Positions 1 to 12,800 of a DNA stretch of 64,000 nucleotides are shown here, piece after piece. Both the position numbers and the translations under genes were made by a program. Within the stretch, counting starts at the first letter, position 1. Each line of letters opens with the position of its first letter. The stretch lies in assembly GCA_963966185.1 (NCBI GenBank), contig CAWZYM010000419.1:1-64000 (forward strand), given 5' to 3'. Origin of the DNA: Rhabditoides inermis. Taxonomy: Eukaryota > Nematoda > Chromadorea > Rhabditida > Rhabditidae. The notes beneath the pieces are model-generated. The model was not told the origin of the DNA and made no database searches. It saw nothing but the letters and a program-made list of their open reading frames with translations.

Positions 1-45
1 TGTAATCCAAACAATGTTTCAAAATCAACAAAACAATCTGCCCCG

Positions 46-117
46 GAGCGGAATCGAACCAACGATCGTGAGATTGTCAGCCGAACGCGCTACCAGCTGA
101 GCTATGAGAGCGCTGAG
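46..117 (-). other. tRNA-like sequence, type A (SINE-like pol III promoter)
   Basis: Read on the minus strand it has a box A-like TAGCTCAGCTGGTAGCGCG and a box B GGTTCGATTCC at tRNA spacing. The anticodon-loop region contains CTGACAA, resembling a Val-GAC loop, but the flanking 5-base arms do not pair and the two acceptor strands are not complementary. I therefore call it tRNA-derived, not a functional tRNA gene. A TTTT run follows the 3' side. Fourteen copies occur in the window. Confidence 0.7.
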
Positions 118-238
118 ATCGGGAGCGGTTAATTCCGTGACGTCTCAAACCTTGCAGAGTGGTCTCATGAGTGCAATGCGCATCCACGCGATCATCTCTC
201 CGCACCTATCCACTATCCATTTTACCATGCTGGCATGG

Positions 239-308
239 GCGTTGTGGTGTAGTGGATAGCGCGTCTGCCTCATGATCGTGCCTCCCGAGTTCGAATCCGG
301 CGCAGTGA
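239..308 (+). other. tRNA-like sequence, type B (SINE-like pol III promoter)
   Basis: Contains box A-like TGGTGTAGTGGATAGCGCG and box B GAGTTCGAATCC. The loop CTCATGA resembles a Met-CAT anticodon loop, but the anticodon stem does not pair and the interval to the T arm is shortened. In most copies it is followed at once by GTGATTTTCAC, a T4 pol III terminator inside a small palindrome, so a transcript of about 75 nt is possible; this copy reads GTGATTATCAC. Nineteen copies occur in the window. Confidence 0.7.
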
Positions 309-433
309 TTATCACATGTTTTACTAATACACGTGATGCCATTTTTTTTCTAGCACAATGGAACATGCGAGACATCCTCTACACCGACCGATATTCAAAC
401 TACCGTACCCGGGTTTGTCGTGCCGGATATAGA

Positions 434-985
434 AAAAACATCGACGTGAAGAAATGAAAAACAAAAGCAACCGCGCTCCCATAGTGTTTCGTCGTACACA
501 CCACGGTGTCGCACGGTGATGCACGGATGACGTGCAGTAAGTCGTCAGCTGTGCCTGCGTGGTTTTTGTTTGTTGGTTCATTTTGTTTTGTTTTCACAAT
601 ATGATTCGTGTAGTAAAGTGTTTGATATCATTTGTCATTACTATCTTCACGTGCTATATGTGTTTGTTTCGCTTGCCGCACTCGTTTCGTATTGTTTCGT
701 TCATGTTGTATTTTCTATTATCTTTGAATTTCCTTGTTGTTGTTTTGTAATGTATGCTCGTTTATCAGTCCGCAACGTGTTCTACATTTATGATATTATT
801 TGTTGCAGGGCGCAGCGCCACCAGCCACCTCACAGTCCGTTCCAGGTGGGTATTGATCACCATTTTTCATGTATTGTTAAAATATGTTTCACCTTTTTTA
901 GGGGTTTGTATATGAAAGTGTATTTCGTTCAGGTGTCAGATGCCAAGACCGGCCTGGTCAGGAACTACGGAGTGTGATACAACGA
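434..985 (+). repeat. Module C copy 1 (exon/intron-like)
   Basis: Holds a plus-strand splice-like arrangement: donor GTAAGT at 537, 272-nt intron ending TTGTTGCAG at 808, 37-nt exon 809-845, donor GTGGGT at 846, acceptor TTCGTTCAG at 932, then a segment opening VSDAKTGLVRNYGV-stop. Other copies read VLDAKTGLVKNYGV. No upstream ATG in the matching frame is visible, so coding is unproven. This copy has a TCG insertion after the first donor. Confidence 0.55.
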
Positions 986-1101
986 GGAGGAGCGAGCCGA
1001 GTCGGAGGAGGAGCGAGCCGATCCGGAGTAGGAGCGAGCCGAGCGGCAGGAGCGAGCCGGAGGAGCAGTGCTGAGCTGCGAGGTGGGGAGGACTCTCTCT
1101 C

Positions 1102-1146
<45 letters not shown>

Positions 1147-1400
1147 TACTCGATCGATATCGGGGGTGGGAGTGTTTGGGAGATGGTTTTCGTTGGCGAG
1201 GGCCGTCCCAATCACTCTTTCCTCTAAATCGTTCGATTAGCACGCATCCTACCTCTCTTCCCGTTCTCTCCCTCTCTCTCTCTCACTCTCTCTCTCTCTC
1301 TCTCTCCATCTTTCCCTCTTTATGTCTATTATTTCAGCAGTGATTATTAATCGATTGAGTATGTATTCGTTGTTGTATTGTTCAATGTCAATAAACCCAC
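978..1400. repeat. Arm module copy 1 with CT tracts
   Basis: GGAGCGAGCC-type short repeats (about 980-1070), then two CT microsatellites (about 1092-1138 and 1268-1306) around a unique core containing GATCGATATCGGGGGTGGGA. The core occurs in reverse orientation at 29280-29370, 40080-40170 and, more diverged, in every module D. Confidence 0.75.
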
Positions 1401-1690
1401 GCTGGCATGGTCGTTGTAGTGTAGTGGATAGCGCGTCTGCCTCATGATCGTACCTCTCGAGTTCGAATCCGGCGCAGTGATTTTCACATCTTTTGCCAAC
1501 ACATGCAATGTCATAGTTTTGCTATCACACTGGAAAATGCGACATCCTCTATACCGACCGATATTCAAACTACCGTACCCGGGTTTGTCGTACCGGTTAT
1601 CAAAAAAAAATCATAAGCGAGTGACATTCGAAAGTGCTTCAATGTTGTTTTTTTTCCAATTTACTTTGTGTCTGTTTTTATGACGGCGGT
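1395..1690 (+). repeat. Lone type B tRNA-like copy and tail
   Basis: Type B at 1411-1480, without an A partner; instead it follows the arm segment AATAAACCCACGCTGG. Same tail as in TL units. Confidence 0.75.
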
Positions 1691-2134
1691 CAAAGTACCG
1701 TATGCCTAATTCGGACCGAACTGCAGTGCGAAAATTAGGAATACTGTATATACAGTATCCTACGGTAAATGCAATACCTTAACACTCGCGCACGCACAGC
1801 TAAAAAATGGACGTGTGCACGTCAGCACTAATCAATCGAATAATCGATCGATGTCCCCCCAACAGGGAGAGAGAGAGAGAGAGAGAGAAGACTCCTGCAC
1901 TCCTCTCCTCCTCCTTCCTCCCCCTCTTACCCCACTCCCTCCAAATTTTCCGCCAAAACATTTGGTATTGGTTTTACGACGGCGTTCAAAGTACCGTATA
2001 CCTAATACGGACCAAGTTGCAGTACGGAAATTAGGAATACTGTCCATACAGTATTCCTAAGTGAGCGCAGTACACTCGCGCGTGCAGCTAACAACTGGAT
2101 GTGCGATAGATATTCAATCGATAATCGATCGATG

Positions 2135-2171
<37 letters not shown>

Positions 2172-2480
2172 ATAGAGAGATAGAGAGAGAGAGAGAAAGA
2201 GAGAGAGAAGACTCTTACATTCCTCTTCTTCTTTTCTCTCTCTCTCTCTCTCTCTCTCCATCTCTCTATCATCCCTCCAACTTTTCCATTACTATTTTTC
2301 CACAAACCAACTCAAACAATCCACTTCACTTCACTTCAACTTTATTTCACTTCAAACAACTTCAAACACTTCAACAACAAACAACAAACAACAAACAAAC
2401 AAACACTTCAAACTTTAAACTATTTAACTGAACTAAAAACAACCAGGTACGAATACTTTATCCTCACAGAACACAATCAA
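1690..2480. repeat. GA module copy 1 (hairpin plus CA/GA/CT tracts)
   Basis: Two GA tracts (1866-1888 and 2166-2208), a CA tract (2135-2167) and a CT tract (2236-2258), followed by CAA/CTTCAA-rich DNA to about 2430. A perfect 13-bp inverted repeat with a 4-nt loop lies at 2031-2060. The motif ATCGATAATCGATCGATG precedes the CA tract in every copy. Confidence 0.8.
2031..2060. other. Perfect 13-bp hairpin
   Basis: Arm TTAGGAATACTGT (2031-2043), loop CCAT, arm ACAGTATTCCTAA (2048-2060). It recurs in GA modules at about 6906, 22664, 33401, 50908 and 62746. Confidence 0.85.
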
Positions 2481-2486
2481 TCTTTT

Positions 2487-3124
2487 CTTTAATCTTGTTT
2501 ATTTAGCAGTCGTGATGGTCTTGAGACTGGTAGACACAGAGCGTGGTAGATTCGTCACTTGGTAGAGTCCAGTCCATTGGAGACGGCGCACATAAATGAT
2601 TGGATTATTGAGGTTTGAGAAAGAGAGATTAGGGAATCAGACAGAAAAAAAACGCACCTCATAACGCCGTCATATGGTCCAGCCGGGCACTGAAAACGGA
2701 TACTGGAACACGTTATAGGCTGAAATGAGTAAAAGTGAACTACAGAATTAAGGATTACGGTACGTCCTAATCGATATTCGATCAATGGAAAGGGGCAAAG
2801 GTGAGTGATTATGCAACGATTCAGGGGAAAGAGAGAAAGAGGACGACCCTCGCCAAACGAGGGCCGTCTCCCAATCTCTCCCACCCCCGATATCGTTCAA
2901 ATCTACAGTCGGTACGAAACTACTGTAATCTACAGTAACCCCGACCCACATCTCTTTCCTGCTGCTCCCCGGAGAGGATGGCGAAGTCGGCGGCCAGCTG
3001 ACAGATCGGTAGATGCAGGTGTAGTCGGCTGGAACGGTAACGTCATTATCAATCGATATTCTGTTGAAAATCAATCGATACTCAACAGAAAGGGAGAGAG
3101 AGAGGGAGAGAGAGAGGGGGGAGC

Positions 3125-3158
<34 letters not shown>

Positions 3159-3178
3159 AGAGATCCTCACCTCTCTGT
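2487..3178. repeat. Module D copy 1
   Basis: A minus-strand exon-like segment (2719-2658, acceptor TTTCAG, donor GTGCGT) is followed on the + strand by the reversed arm core (about 2810-2905) and a GA tract (about 3091-3165). A palindrome-rich ATCGAT stretch lies at about 3050-3085. The downstream minus-strand exon is decayed here; compare 33778-34063. Confidence 0.7.
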
Positions 3179-3765
3179 TCTGCAATGCCTCTCCTCCACG
3201 GCGGCAGGTGCAGGCGGCCATCCAACGGCCGCGGCAGGTGCGGCTGGGGCAGCAGCTCCCGGACGGCGGCAGCAGGGGCGGCGGGTCCGGGGCGGGAGCA
3301 GCAGCACACGGCCCGGTAGCAGGGGCAGGGGCAGCCGGACGGCGGCGGCAGGGTCGGCGGGTCCGGGGCGGGAGCAGCAGCACACGGCCCGGTAGCAGGG
3401 GCAGGGGCAGCCGGACGGCGGCGGCAGGGTCGGCGGGTCCGGGGCGGGAGCAGCTTCAGTCCGGCCCGGCAGCAGGGGCAGGGGCAGCCGGACGGCGGCA
3501 GCAGGGGCGGCGGGTCCGGGGCGGGAGCAGCTTCAGTCCGGCCCGGCAGCAGGGGCAGGGGCAGCCGGACGCGGCAGCAGGGGCGGCGGGGTCCGGGGCG
3601 GGAGCAGCTTCAGCCCGGCCCGGCAGCAGGGGTCAGGGGCAGCCGGACGGCGGCGGCAGGGGCGGCGGGTCCGGGTGCGGCGGGTCCGGGGGCGGCGGGT
3701 CCGGTACTACAGTAAGCTACGGTAACTACAGTATCCCCTCCCCCCTCCCCACCTGCGGCTCCGGC
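3178..3765. repeat. GC-rich minisatellite, unit about 77-78 bp
   Basis: Tandem units built of GCAGCAGGGGCAGGGGCAG, CGGACGGCGGCGGCAG and GGTCCGGGGCGGGAGCAG; the GCAGCTTCAG word recurs at 3450 and 3527. It stays open in several frames on both strands, as expected of GC-rich repeats lacking TA. I do not call a protein. Confidence 0.8.
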
Positions 3766-3990
3766 GGCGTCTAGCATCGACGAACTTGGTAGGCGCATGG
3801 AGCATGCTTCTGAGGGGGCGGCGCTCGTACTACCGTATGCTCGCCGCTGCGCGACTCGCTCGGGGAGCGACGGGAGAGACGCGCGTGCTCGCCGCTGCGC
3901 GGCTCGCTCAGCGTACTGTAGCTATCGCAGTATGCCTGTAGCGACAGTCGCGCAGTTGGCGTCGCGCGCGCACTTTCGCCTCTCGTAGTT
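3766..3990. repeat. Module F copy 1, decayed hairpin
   Basis: Starts just after a TCTAGCATC junction. GC-rich, with TACTACCGTATGCTCGCCGC and a degenerate form of the TACTGTAGCTA hairpin at about 3906-3956. Confidence 0.7.
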
Positions 3991-4600
3991 GGGTTTTTTG
4001 CGGAAAATTTGCGATTCCCGACGCTTTCTCTCGGCAACTTTTGCGTTTTACGACGTTCAAATAAAGGAAATACGCTTCTCGGCGACTCTTCGGACCGCTA
4101 CCATCTCCTGGTCATTCGAAATTGCGTGAAAGAGCGGTGGGGTGTGGCAGATAGCAAGTTTGCATTGCAATTTGTTTTCACAAATTCGAATGCTGTCTGA
4201 GTTGAGTTGTTTTGTTGTGTCTGCATCATCACCAGAGAACAGCACGTTCGCAGCCAGCGAAATCAGCTGCAGCAAATAAATATTTAAAAAAAAACGAAAG
4301 ATCAATCAGTACAAAATTATTATCTTATCAATACAAAATGGATGTATGCTTGCATCCAATCCAATCAAGCAAGCTTCTCGAAAAGCGGCAGTGGAAACTC
4401 TTGTTTTCGACTCGTAGAACCAGTCGCAGCGCCGGGATTTATCAGTCATAGCGACAAATGTGCGCCGGGTTCACGGACAGCAAAGAAATTTATATCCTAC
4501 AACCTTGTTGGATAGTTTGACTATCGTTATGAAAGCGTGCGATACCAGTTCAATTTGGAAAAAAAATGTTCTGTTGAAACTTATCGGCATAATGTATTCT
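3990..4600. repeat. Module G copy 1 (spacer)
   Basis: AT-richer spacer starting GTTTTTTGCGGAAAATTTGC. No gene supported. Related copies lie at 18870, 25290, 30276 and 36096, and truncated ones sit at the left edges of the transposon insertions. Confidence 0.7.
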
Positions 4601-5315
4601 TTCAAAACGTTTTGTTGACTTCCAAACAATGTTTCAAAGTCAACAAAACAATCTGCCCAGGAGCGGATTCGATCCAACGATCGTGAGATTGTCAGCCGAA
4701 CGCGCTACCAGCTGAGCTACGAGTGCGCTGAGATTGCGAGCGGTTAGTTCGGAAACGTCTCAAAGCTTGCAGACTGGCCTCATGAGTGCAATGCGCATTT
4801 CGTCAAATCGTCTCTCCGCACCTATCCACGATCCATTTGATCAGGCTGGCATGGACGTTGTGGTGTAGTGGATAATGCGTCCGCCTCTCGATCGTGCCTC
4901 TCGAGTTCGATTCCGACGGAGTCTTTTCACATGTTTTGCCTACGCATGCAATGTCATAGTTTTGCTATCACAATGGAACATGCGACAGTCTCTATACCGA
5001 CCGATATTCAAACTACCGTACCCGGGTTTGTCGTACCGGATATAGAGAAAACAGAGACGACTGCCATTCGAACGTGCTTCACTGTTCTATTTTTTAAAAT
5101 TATTGTGTGTCTGTTTTCTGACGGCGGTCAAAGTACCGTATACCTAATTAAAAGTACGACCATGTGAAATTGCCAGTAAGCCAGTCTTTGATTGGATTTC
5201 TCTCGCTTAGCGTACCCGAAATTTGAACTGCAGTACCATCAGAAAAACAGAAAGAACAATTAAAAACACTTATGTTGTTGTGTTTGAAACGTATTGGCAA
5301 AACTTATGTTTTCAA
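4600..5315. repeat. TL unit 2
   Basis: A at 4661-4732 (minus), B at 4855-4924 (plus). B is diverged: CCGCCTCTCGATC replaces TGCCTCATGATC and box B reads GAGTTCGATTCC. First of three tandem units spaced about 700-711 bp. Confidence 0.8.
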
Positions 5316-6026
5316 TGTAATCCAAACAATGTTTCAAAGTCAACAAAACAATCTGCCCCGGAGCGTAATCGATCCAACGATCGTGAGATTGTCAGCCGAA
5401 CGCGCTACCAGCTGAGCTATGAGAGCGCTGAGATCGGGAGCGGTTAATTCCGTGACGTCTCAAACCTTGCAGAGTGGTCTCATGAGTGCAATGCGCATTT
5501 CGTCAATTCGTCTCTCCGCACCTATCCACTATCCATTTTACCATGCTGGCATGGGCGTTGTAGTGTAGTGGATAGCGCGTCTGCCTCATGATCGTGCCTC
5601 TCGAGTTCGAATCCGGCACAGTGATTTTCGCATGTTTTGCCAAAACACGCATTGTCATACTTTTGCTATCACAATGGAAAATGCGACATCCTCTATTCCG
5701 ACAGTATCCGATATTCAAACTACCGTACCCGAGTGTGTCGTACCAGATGTAGAAGAAACAGAAGCGACTGCTATTCGATCGTGCTTCACTGTTCTATTTT
5801 TTTTTTAAATTTATTGTGTGTTTGTTTTCTGACGGCGTGCAAAGTACCGTATACCTAATTAAAAGTACGAGCACGTGAAACTGCCAGTGGGCCTGTCTTT
5901 GATTGGCTTTCTCTCGCTCACCGTACCCGAAATTTGAACTGCAGTACCATCAGAACAACAGAAAGAACGATTTAAAACACTTATGTTGTTGTGTTTGAAA
6001 CGTATTGGCAAAACTTATGTTTTCAA
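5316..6026. repeat. TL unit 3
   Basis: A at 5361-5432 (minus), B at 5555-5624 (plus). Confidence 0.8.
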
Positions 6027-6479
6027 TGTAATCCAAACAATGTTTCAAAGTCAACAAAACAATCTGCCCCGGAGCGGAATCGATCCAACGATCGTGAGAT
6101 TGTCAGCCGAACGCGCTACCAGCTGAGCTATGGGTGCGCTGAGATTGTGAGCGGTTAATTCCGTAACGTCTCAAACCTTGCAGAGTGGTCCTCATGAGTG
6201 CAATGCGCATCCACGCGATCATCTCTCCGCACCTATCCACTATCCATTTCACCATGCTCGCATGGGCGTTGTGGTGTAGTGGATAGCGTGTCTGCCTCAT
6301 GATCGTGCCTCCCGAGTTCGAATCCGGCGCAGTGTTTTTCACATGTTTTACACGTGATGTCATACTTTTGCTATCACACTGGAAAATGCGACATCCTCTA
6401 TACCGACCGTATCCAATATTCAAACTACCGTACCCGGGTTTGTCGTACCGGTTATCGAAAAAAATCATAAGCGAGTGAC

Positions 6480-6480
<1 letters not shown>
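6027..6480. repeat. TL unit 4
   Basis: A at 6072-6143 (minus), B at 6266-6335 (plus). It passes directly into a GA module; module C and the arm are absent in this block. Confidence 0.8.
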
Positions 6481-7400
<920 letters not shown>

Positions 7401-7403
7401 TTT

Positions 7404-7995
7404 TTTTAATCTTGTTGATGTAGCAGTCCTGATGGTCTTGAGACTGGTAGACACAGAGCGTGGTAGATTCTTCACGTGGTAGAGTCCAGTCCATTGGAGA
7501 CGGCGCACATAAATGATTTGATTATTGAGGTTTAAGAAAGAGAGATTAGGGAATCAGACAGAGTGAAAACGCACCTCATAACGCCGTCATATGAGCCAGC
7601 CGGGCACTGAAAACGGATACTGGAACGCGTTATAGGCTGAAATGAATAGAAGTGAACTACGGAATTTAGGATTACGGTACGTACTAATCGATAATCGATC
7701 AATGGAAAGGGGCAAAGGTGAGTGAATATGCAACGATTCAGGGGAAAGAGAGAAAGAGGACGACCCTCGCCAAACGATGGCCGTCTCCCAATCTCTCCCA
7801 CCCCCGATATCGTTCAAATCTACAGTCGGTACGAAACTACTGTAATCTACAGTAACCCCGACCCACATCTCTTTCCTGCTGCTCCCCGGAGAGGATGGCG
7901 ATGTCAAGGCCAGCTGACAGATCGGTAGATGCAGGTGTGGTCGGCTGGAACGGTAACGTCATTATTCTGTTGAAAATCAATCGATACTCAACAGA

Positions 7996-8041
<46 letters not shown>

Positions 8042-8049
8042 AGCGAGAG

Positions 8050-8095
<46 letters not shown>
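7404..8095. repeat. Module D copy 2
   Basis: Exon-like segment 7636-7575 on the minus strand; GA tracts at about 8001-8095, broken by GCGAGAGAGC interruptions. Confidence 0.7.
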
Positions 8096-8097
<2 letters not shown>

Positions 8098-8680
8098 CCT
8101 CACCTCTCTGGTCTGCACTGCCTCTCCTCCACGGCGGCAGGTGCAGGCGGCCATCCAACAGCGGCGGCAGGTGCGGCGGGGGCAGCAGCTCCCGGACGGC
8201 GGCGGCAGTGTCGGCGGGTCCGGGGCGGGAGCAGCAGCACACGGCCCGGTAGCAGGGGCAGGGGCAGCCGGACGGCGGCGGCAGGGTCGGCGGGTCCGGG
8301 GGCGGGAGCAGCTTCAGCCCGGCCCGGTAGCAGGGCAGGGGCAGCCGGACGGCGGCGGCAGGGTCGGCGGGTCCGGGGCGGGAGCAGTTTCAGCCCGGCC
8401 GGCAGCAGGGGCAGGGGCAGCCGGACGGCGGCAGCAGGGGCGGCGGGGTCCGGGGCGGGAGCAGCTTCAGCCCGGCCCGGCAGCAGGGGCAGGGGCAGCC
8501 GGACGGCGGCGGCAGGGGGCGGCGGGTCCGGGGCGGGAGCAGCTTCAGCCCGGCCCGGCAGCAGGGGCAGGGGCAGCCGGACGGCGGCAGCAGGGGCGGC
8601 GGGGTCCGGGGTCGGCGGGTCCGGGGCGGGAGCAGCTTCAGCCTGGCCCGGCGTCGGCAGCACCTGAAAGGGTCGGCAGG
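8096..8680. repeat. GC-rich minisatellite
   Basis: Same about 78-bp family as 3178-3765; GCAGCTTCAG at 8461 and 8539. Confidence 0.8.
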
Positions 8681-9050
8681 TAGGGGAAGGGAGGAAGGTA
8701 CCTGTCAGCCGCCCAGCGCGGCCGCCGCCGTGTCGACTGACCCCCTCCACGTCGTCATTCCTTACCTCACCTTTCGCCACGCCCACTTCATTATGCCGGC
8801 ATGCAAATGAAGCATTCCCGCCACCAGCGCGCGCGGTGCACGCTAATTCTCCTAATTTATTCCTTGCGGAGAAAATCGCCTTGCCACTCTCAAGTATCGA
8901 CGAACATCGACCTCATTGACCTCTGACCTCATTGTCTACACCCGATGGCACGAGATAATTATGTTAAGTTATGCTAACCTATTCCAATGAAAATTAATGA
9001 GATTCCTGCGGAAAAAATCGCCCTCCTATTCTCAAGTAATCTATGACTAG
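8680..9050. repeat. Module E copy 1
   Basis: CACGCCCACTTCATTATGCC segment, the GGCACGAGATAAT segment, and the end CTCAAGTAATCTATGACTAG (GACTAGC at 9045). No gene seen. Confidence 0.7.
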
Positions 9051-9400
9051 CATCAGCGAATGCTTTCTGAGGCAGGACGTGGGCGTTTTTGTGGTGGTCG
9101 CTTGGGCGAGTGCCGCGCCGGCTGCGCTGCGCGCAAACCATCATGCGTCGCGCGTGCGCGTCCCTCTCTCTCACCCACTCCCCCCCTCTCGCAGTCTACC
9201 TACCGCGACTCGCCTCTCCTCGTCAGTCGCGCTCGCGCCCTCGCGCCCGCCCTCTAACGCCCACTTTCGCCTCTCGTAGTTAGGTTTTTTGCGAAAAATT
9301 TGCGATTCCCGACGCTTTCTCTCGGCAACTTTTGCGTTTTGCGACGATCGAATGAAGGAATTACGCTTCTCGAATTACTCTTCGGACCGCCACCATCTCC
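9050..9400. repeat. Modules F and G, truncated by element 1
   Basis: F is diverged, without a clear hairpin. G matches its paralogues only to CCACCATCTCC at about 9400, where the Helitron-like element begins. Confidence 0.65.
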
Positions 9401-9461
9401 GGACCATCGAAGTTCTCCGACAAAGTTCCGTGCAAAGTTATTAAGAAGAAAAACACCAAGT

Positions 9462-9557
9462 GTCCACTAACATTCCACTTCATTCCAAACATTCCGTGAA
9501 ACAATAAATAGACACAACACGGATAATGTGAAAAGATTTATTGATCAAGCAAGAAAA
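9462..9557 (-). other. 3'-flank segment shared with elements 2/3
   Basis: Matches 41311-41402 and 48371-48449. On the minus strand it starts with CTTGATCAATAAATC, containing an AATAAA polyadenylation-type signal, about 270 nt past the stop codon. Likely the transcript 3' end. Confidence 0.6.
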
Positions 9558-9820
9558 ACCCTTGGAAGGGAAAAGAATCTGTGATCACCAAAAACACATT
9601 GTAGATGTTAGTTGTATCAGTAGTAGATCTCCGCTCAGATCTAAACACAAGAACCTCTTCTCTCTTTATAACGTTACCCACGATTCCCCGGTTGTCTCCA
9701 ATCCGAGTACTGAGCGAGCGCACAGTTGCTTGACTTGCCAGTTCGGATGGGATGGCGTATATCCAACTGGCTATGAACGTTGATAAGAGAATTGGATCAA
9801 GTGTAAAGATTGATTGTCGA

Positions 9821-12800
9821 TTACTGCTGCTTGACAATGTCGTGGTAGACAATGTTTCTCACTAACATCTGAGGAGCGCCATTTGCGTCAGGAACGCAAG
9901 GCCATTTCGTGTACACCTTGAGTCCTTTAGAGCTTCGAATGCGCGAAAACGCCACGTACATCTGTCCGTGCGAGAAGGGTTTATCACGAAGAATGATACC
10001 CACTTTGTCGAACGTCTGTCCTTGCGACTTGTTTATTGTCATAGCATAGGACAGACGAACGGGGAACTGAATTCTCTCGTACGCCAAATCACTCTTGGTA
10101 TCTTCGTACGTTAGACGAATCTTCGGAATCATCACTGGCTGGTTCGAACCAGTTGTGAGGTTTTTGCACATGAGAATGTTATCGCTAATGGCTTCGACAA
10201 TGAGGCGTGTTCCATTACAGAGACCTCAGTCACATTCAAGTTGCGCAGCAACATAACGATACATCCGATCTTCAGTTTGAGTTTATGAGGAGGGAAACCC
10301 GAAGGTGTGTCCCGCCAAATGTGCTCAATATTTGCGGGAAACCGCACTCGACAATTGCCGGTGATCCCGCTCAGGTAATCGAGCGGCGCATCCATGGAAA
10401 CACTCTCCACCACCGGACCAATACACTTGTTCAGAATATGGTCGTTAATGCGAAGTGAATCCTGGTTCTTCAATACCAGAATAGCGCGTTTCGAAATCTC
10501 ACTGGGATCAGCAAGAACCGACGCATCATACATACCATCGATAATTTCCGACTCGGTTTTGGCCATGTTTTCGGACGGTATCTTGAGACACCCATTCACC
10601 TTTTCATGCGTACCGTTTCCGACAGTTTCGAGGAACTGCACAAACTCCTTCTCGTCGGCGTTTACTCGCATGTTTTGTGTAAGTTTAAAGTGTTTGAATA
10701 GAGACCAGAACTTGCTCTTATTCACACACTCATCGATGGCCAAAATCGGATCGCGGTTTTTGACGACCGGGAGGAGTTGTTTCCAATCACCTCCAAGAAT
10801 CACGACCGTACCACCAAACGGTTTCTTATCGAGGCCGACTGGTGCCACGAGTCTGAGGGCACCGTCTACGCAATCAAGAGCATACTTGTGAGACATCGTA
10901 CATTCATCCCAAATCACAACGTCAGCTTCCGCGAGATTGCGACCACTATTCATGTGAGATTTGATGGTACTCTTGCTGTCTTCGTTCAGATTGAGCGGAA
11001 GATAGAACGCTGCGTGAACAGTTCGTCCGCCTTCCATCAGTGTGGCAGCGATACCCGTCGACGCAACCACGACAACCTTTTTACCGATTTTCGCACACTC
11101 TCGTATGATTCTTTGATAGACAAACGTTTTCCCAGTACCACCACTACCTTGGAGGGAGAAGCAATAGTCTTGTCGATCACCTTTCGACAGACCTACCGAC
11201 TGCATAACGCTATCGACAAACGTTTGCTGTTCGGTGTTCAGGGTGCCATTTGATCTGTTTGCAGAACCACCGACACCACCATCATTATCGGGAATGGATT
11301 GATCATTAAGCGGAGGTGGAATACCGAAATCAATCAATTTGCAGTTGTTCTGTTCCAGAATCCACTGAAGACGTATTTTGCCAGTTTCGATGTTCTCATC
11401 GAGTGTTTTTGAGAGATCTCGAGGAGCCATGTACTCTTTATACTTATCCCAGAGGGCACGAGCATTGGGGGGCTTACAATGCATGAGTAGAGTGGCGAAA
11501 AGACCCCTCAATTTTTTAGGCATATTGATATCCTTTGCCTCATCTAGGATACGATCCCATATGGCCTCGTCGTTGATGAGTCCGGCTCGTATGGCTGCTT
11601 CGTTGTATGAGTTGTAAACAACACCGTTCACTGTTCGTCCGTCAATCCAAGAGAATACGGGACGAGACATGAGAATCAATCGAAGAGCAAAGAGCTCGGT
11701 TTGACGTGGGCTGTATGCACACACACGTGTCACTTTACGTATTTTTCGTATATGTGGTGTGAAAACACCAGCCTTGTCATCGTAACGGAAATGAATGGCA
11801 ACTTCCTCGAATTTCATCTTTTTCACTTTGGGATCTTGCGTGGTACTCATCAATTCGAAATACGCCTTCAACATGGTGGGTCTATTGGCAGACTTTGGCG
11901 TTTCGCCCATTGCAAAGAATAGATTTTCCTTGCCTTCGAGATGCAAGTACAGTTGCCTCACGATGTGAGTGGAATAGACGAGTTTATAACCACGCAGACG
12001 CCATGCTGCCTCAATTGGAGAGACGTATCGTAACGAGGTGTGTATTTGAGCCTCGTCAAAGTTCACGTTACCCTTTTCATCCATAAACTTTTTCAACTCG
12101 TCCGTTTTACCGCTATTCACAACTCCGATCAAGGTGTCAACACCTTTCGTTATGTACTTTGAGATGTACTTGACGGTCTTGCTGCTCGCCACATACTCCA
12201 CGTTAATGTGACATTTGAACGCGAGCAGTAGGAACGGATTGTATGGTACGACATCACGGTTAGTTATGTGTACTTGCTTTTTATTATCAAAGTACTCTTG
12301 CCGAATGTTGGCGGGACGAGGATATAACGGACGGCCACAAGGCAACAATCCGTAATCGTTTCTGTAAGGCTGAGGGAAGTTTTTCTTACAGTAGGCCGGA
12401 TTTTTCTGGCGACACTGATAATGCGGTTTGTTCGAGCACGGCTTATGAATCATCAGTTTCAACACCAATTCACGTAGAAGTAACTTCTTTTCGTAATCCG
12501 GATCAGTGTCCTTTGTACTCGGATCAGGAATTTCCGGTATTTCAGCCTTGATGTACTGACACACTTCGTCCTCAGTCAATTCTCTTTCGAGTGTGACGAG
12601 TAGATGACAGTGTACCATGCCGCGTTTTTGGAACTCGATACGATACCACATTGCAGCAACTTCTCCGAATATCTTCTTTACACGAATCAGTTCGACCACT
12701 TGTTTAAACTTTTCGTGGCAGACTCGTGCAACAATATCGGGATCGTTGTCGGCATTGACTCCGATCAGGTTCTCCTTGATTTCAGGCCATTCTTCATTGC

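Larger units (their letters stand above)
1..436. repeat. TL unit 1 (divergent tRNA-like pair), left-truncated
   Basis: First of the 0.7-kb TL repeats; the window starts inside it. A minus-strand tRNA-like sequence (type A, 46-117) and a plus-strand one (type B, 239-308) lie head to head about 121 bp apart. The tail after B, with its ACCCGGGT core, is shared by all B copies and runs into module C. Confidence 0.85.

Noticed and set aside
46..308. Functional tRNA genes
   Set aside because: Box A and B match well, but the anticodon and acceptor stems do not pair in either type and the B type has a shortened core. Treated as tRNA-derived repeats.
3064..3774. Long reading frames in GA tracts and GC minisatellites (RE-, LS-, GA-rich)
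   Set aside because: Open in several frames on both strands because the repeats lack stop codons; indels are not in multiples of three.
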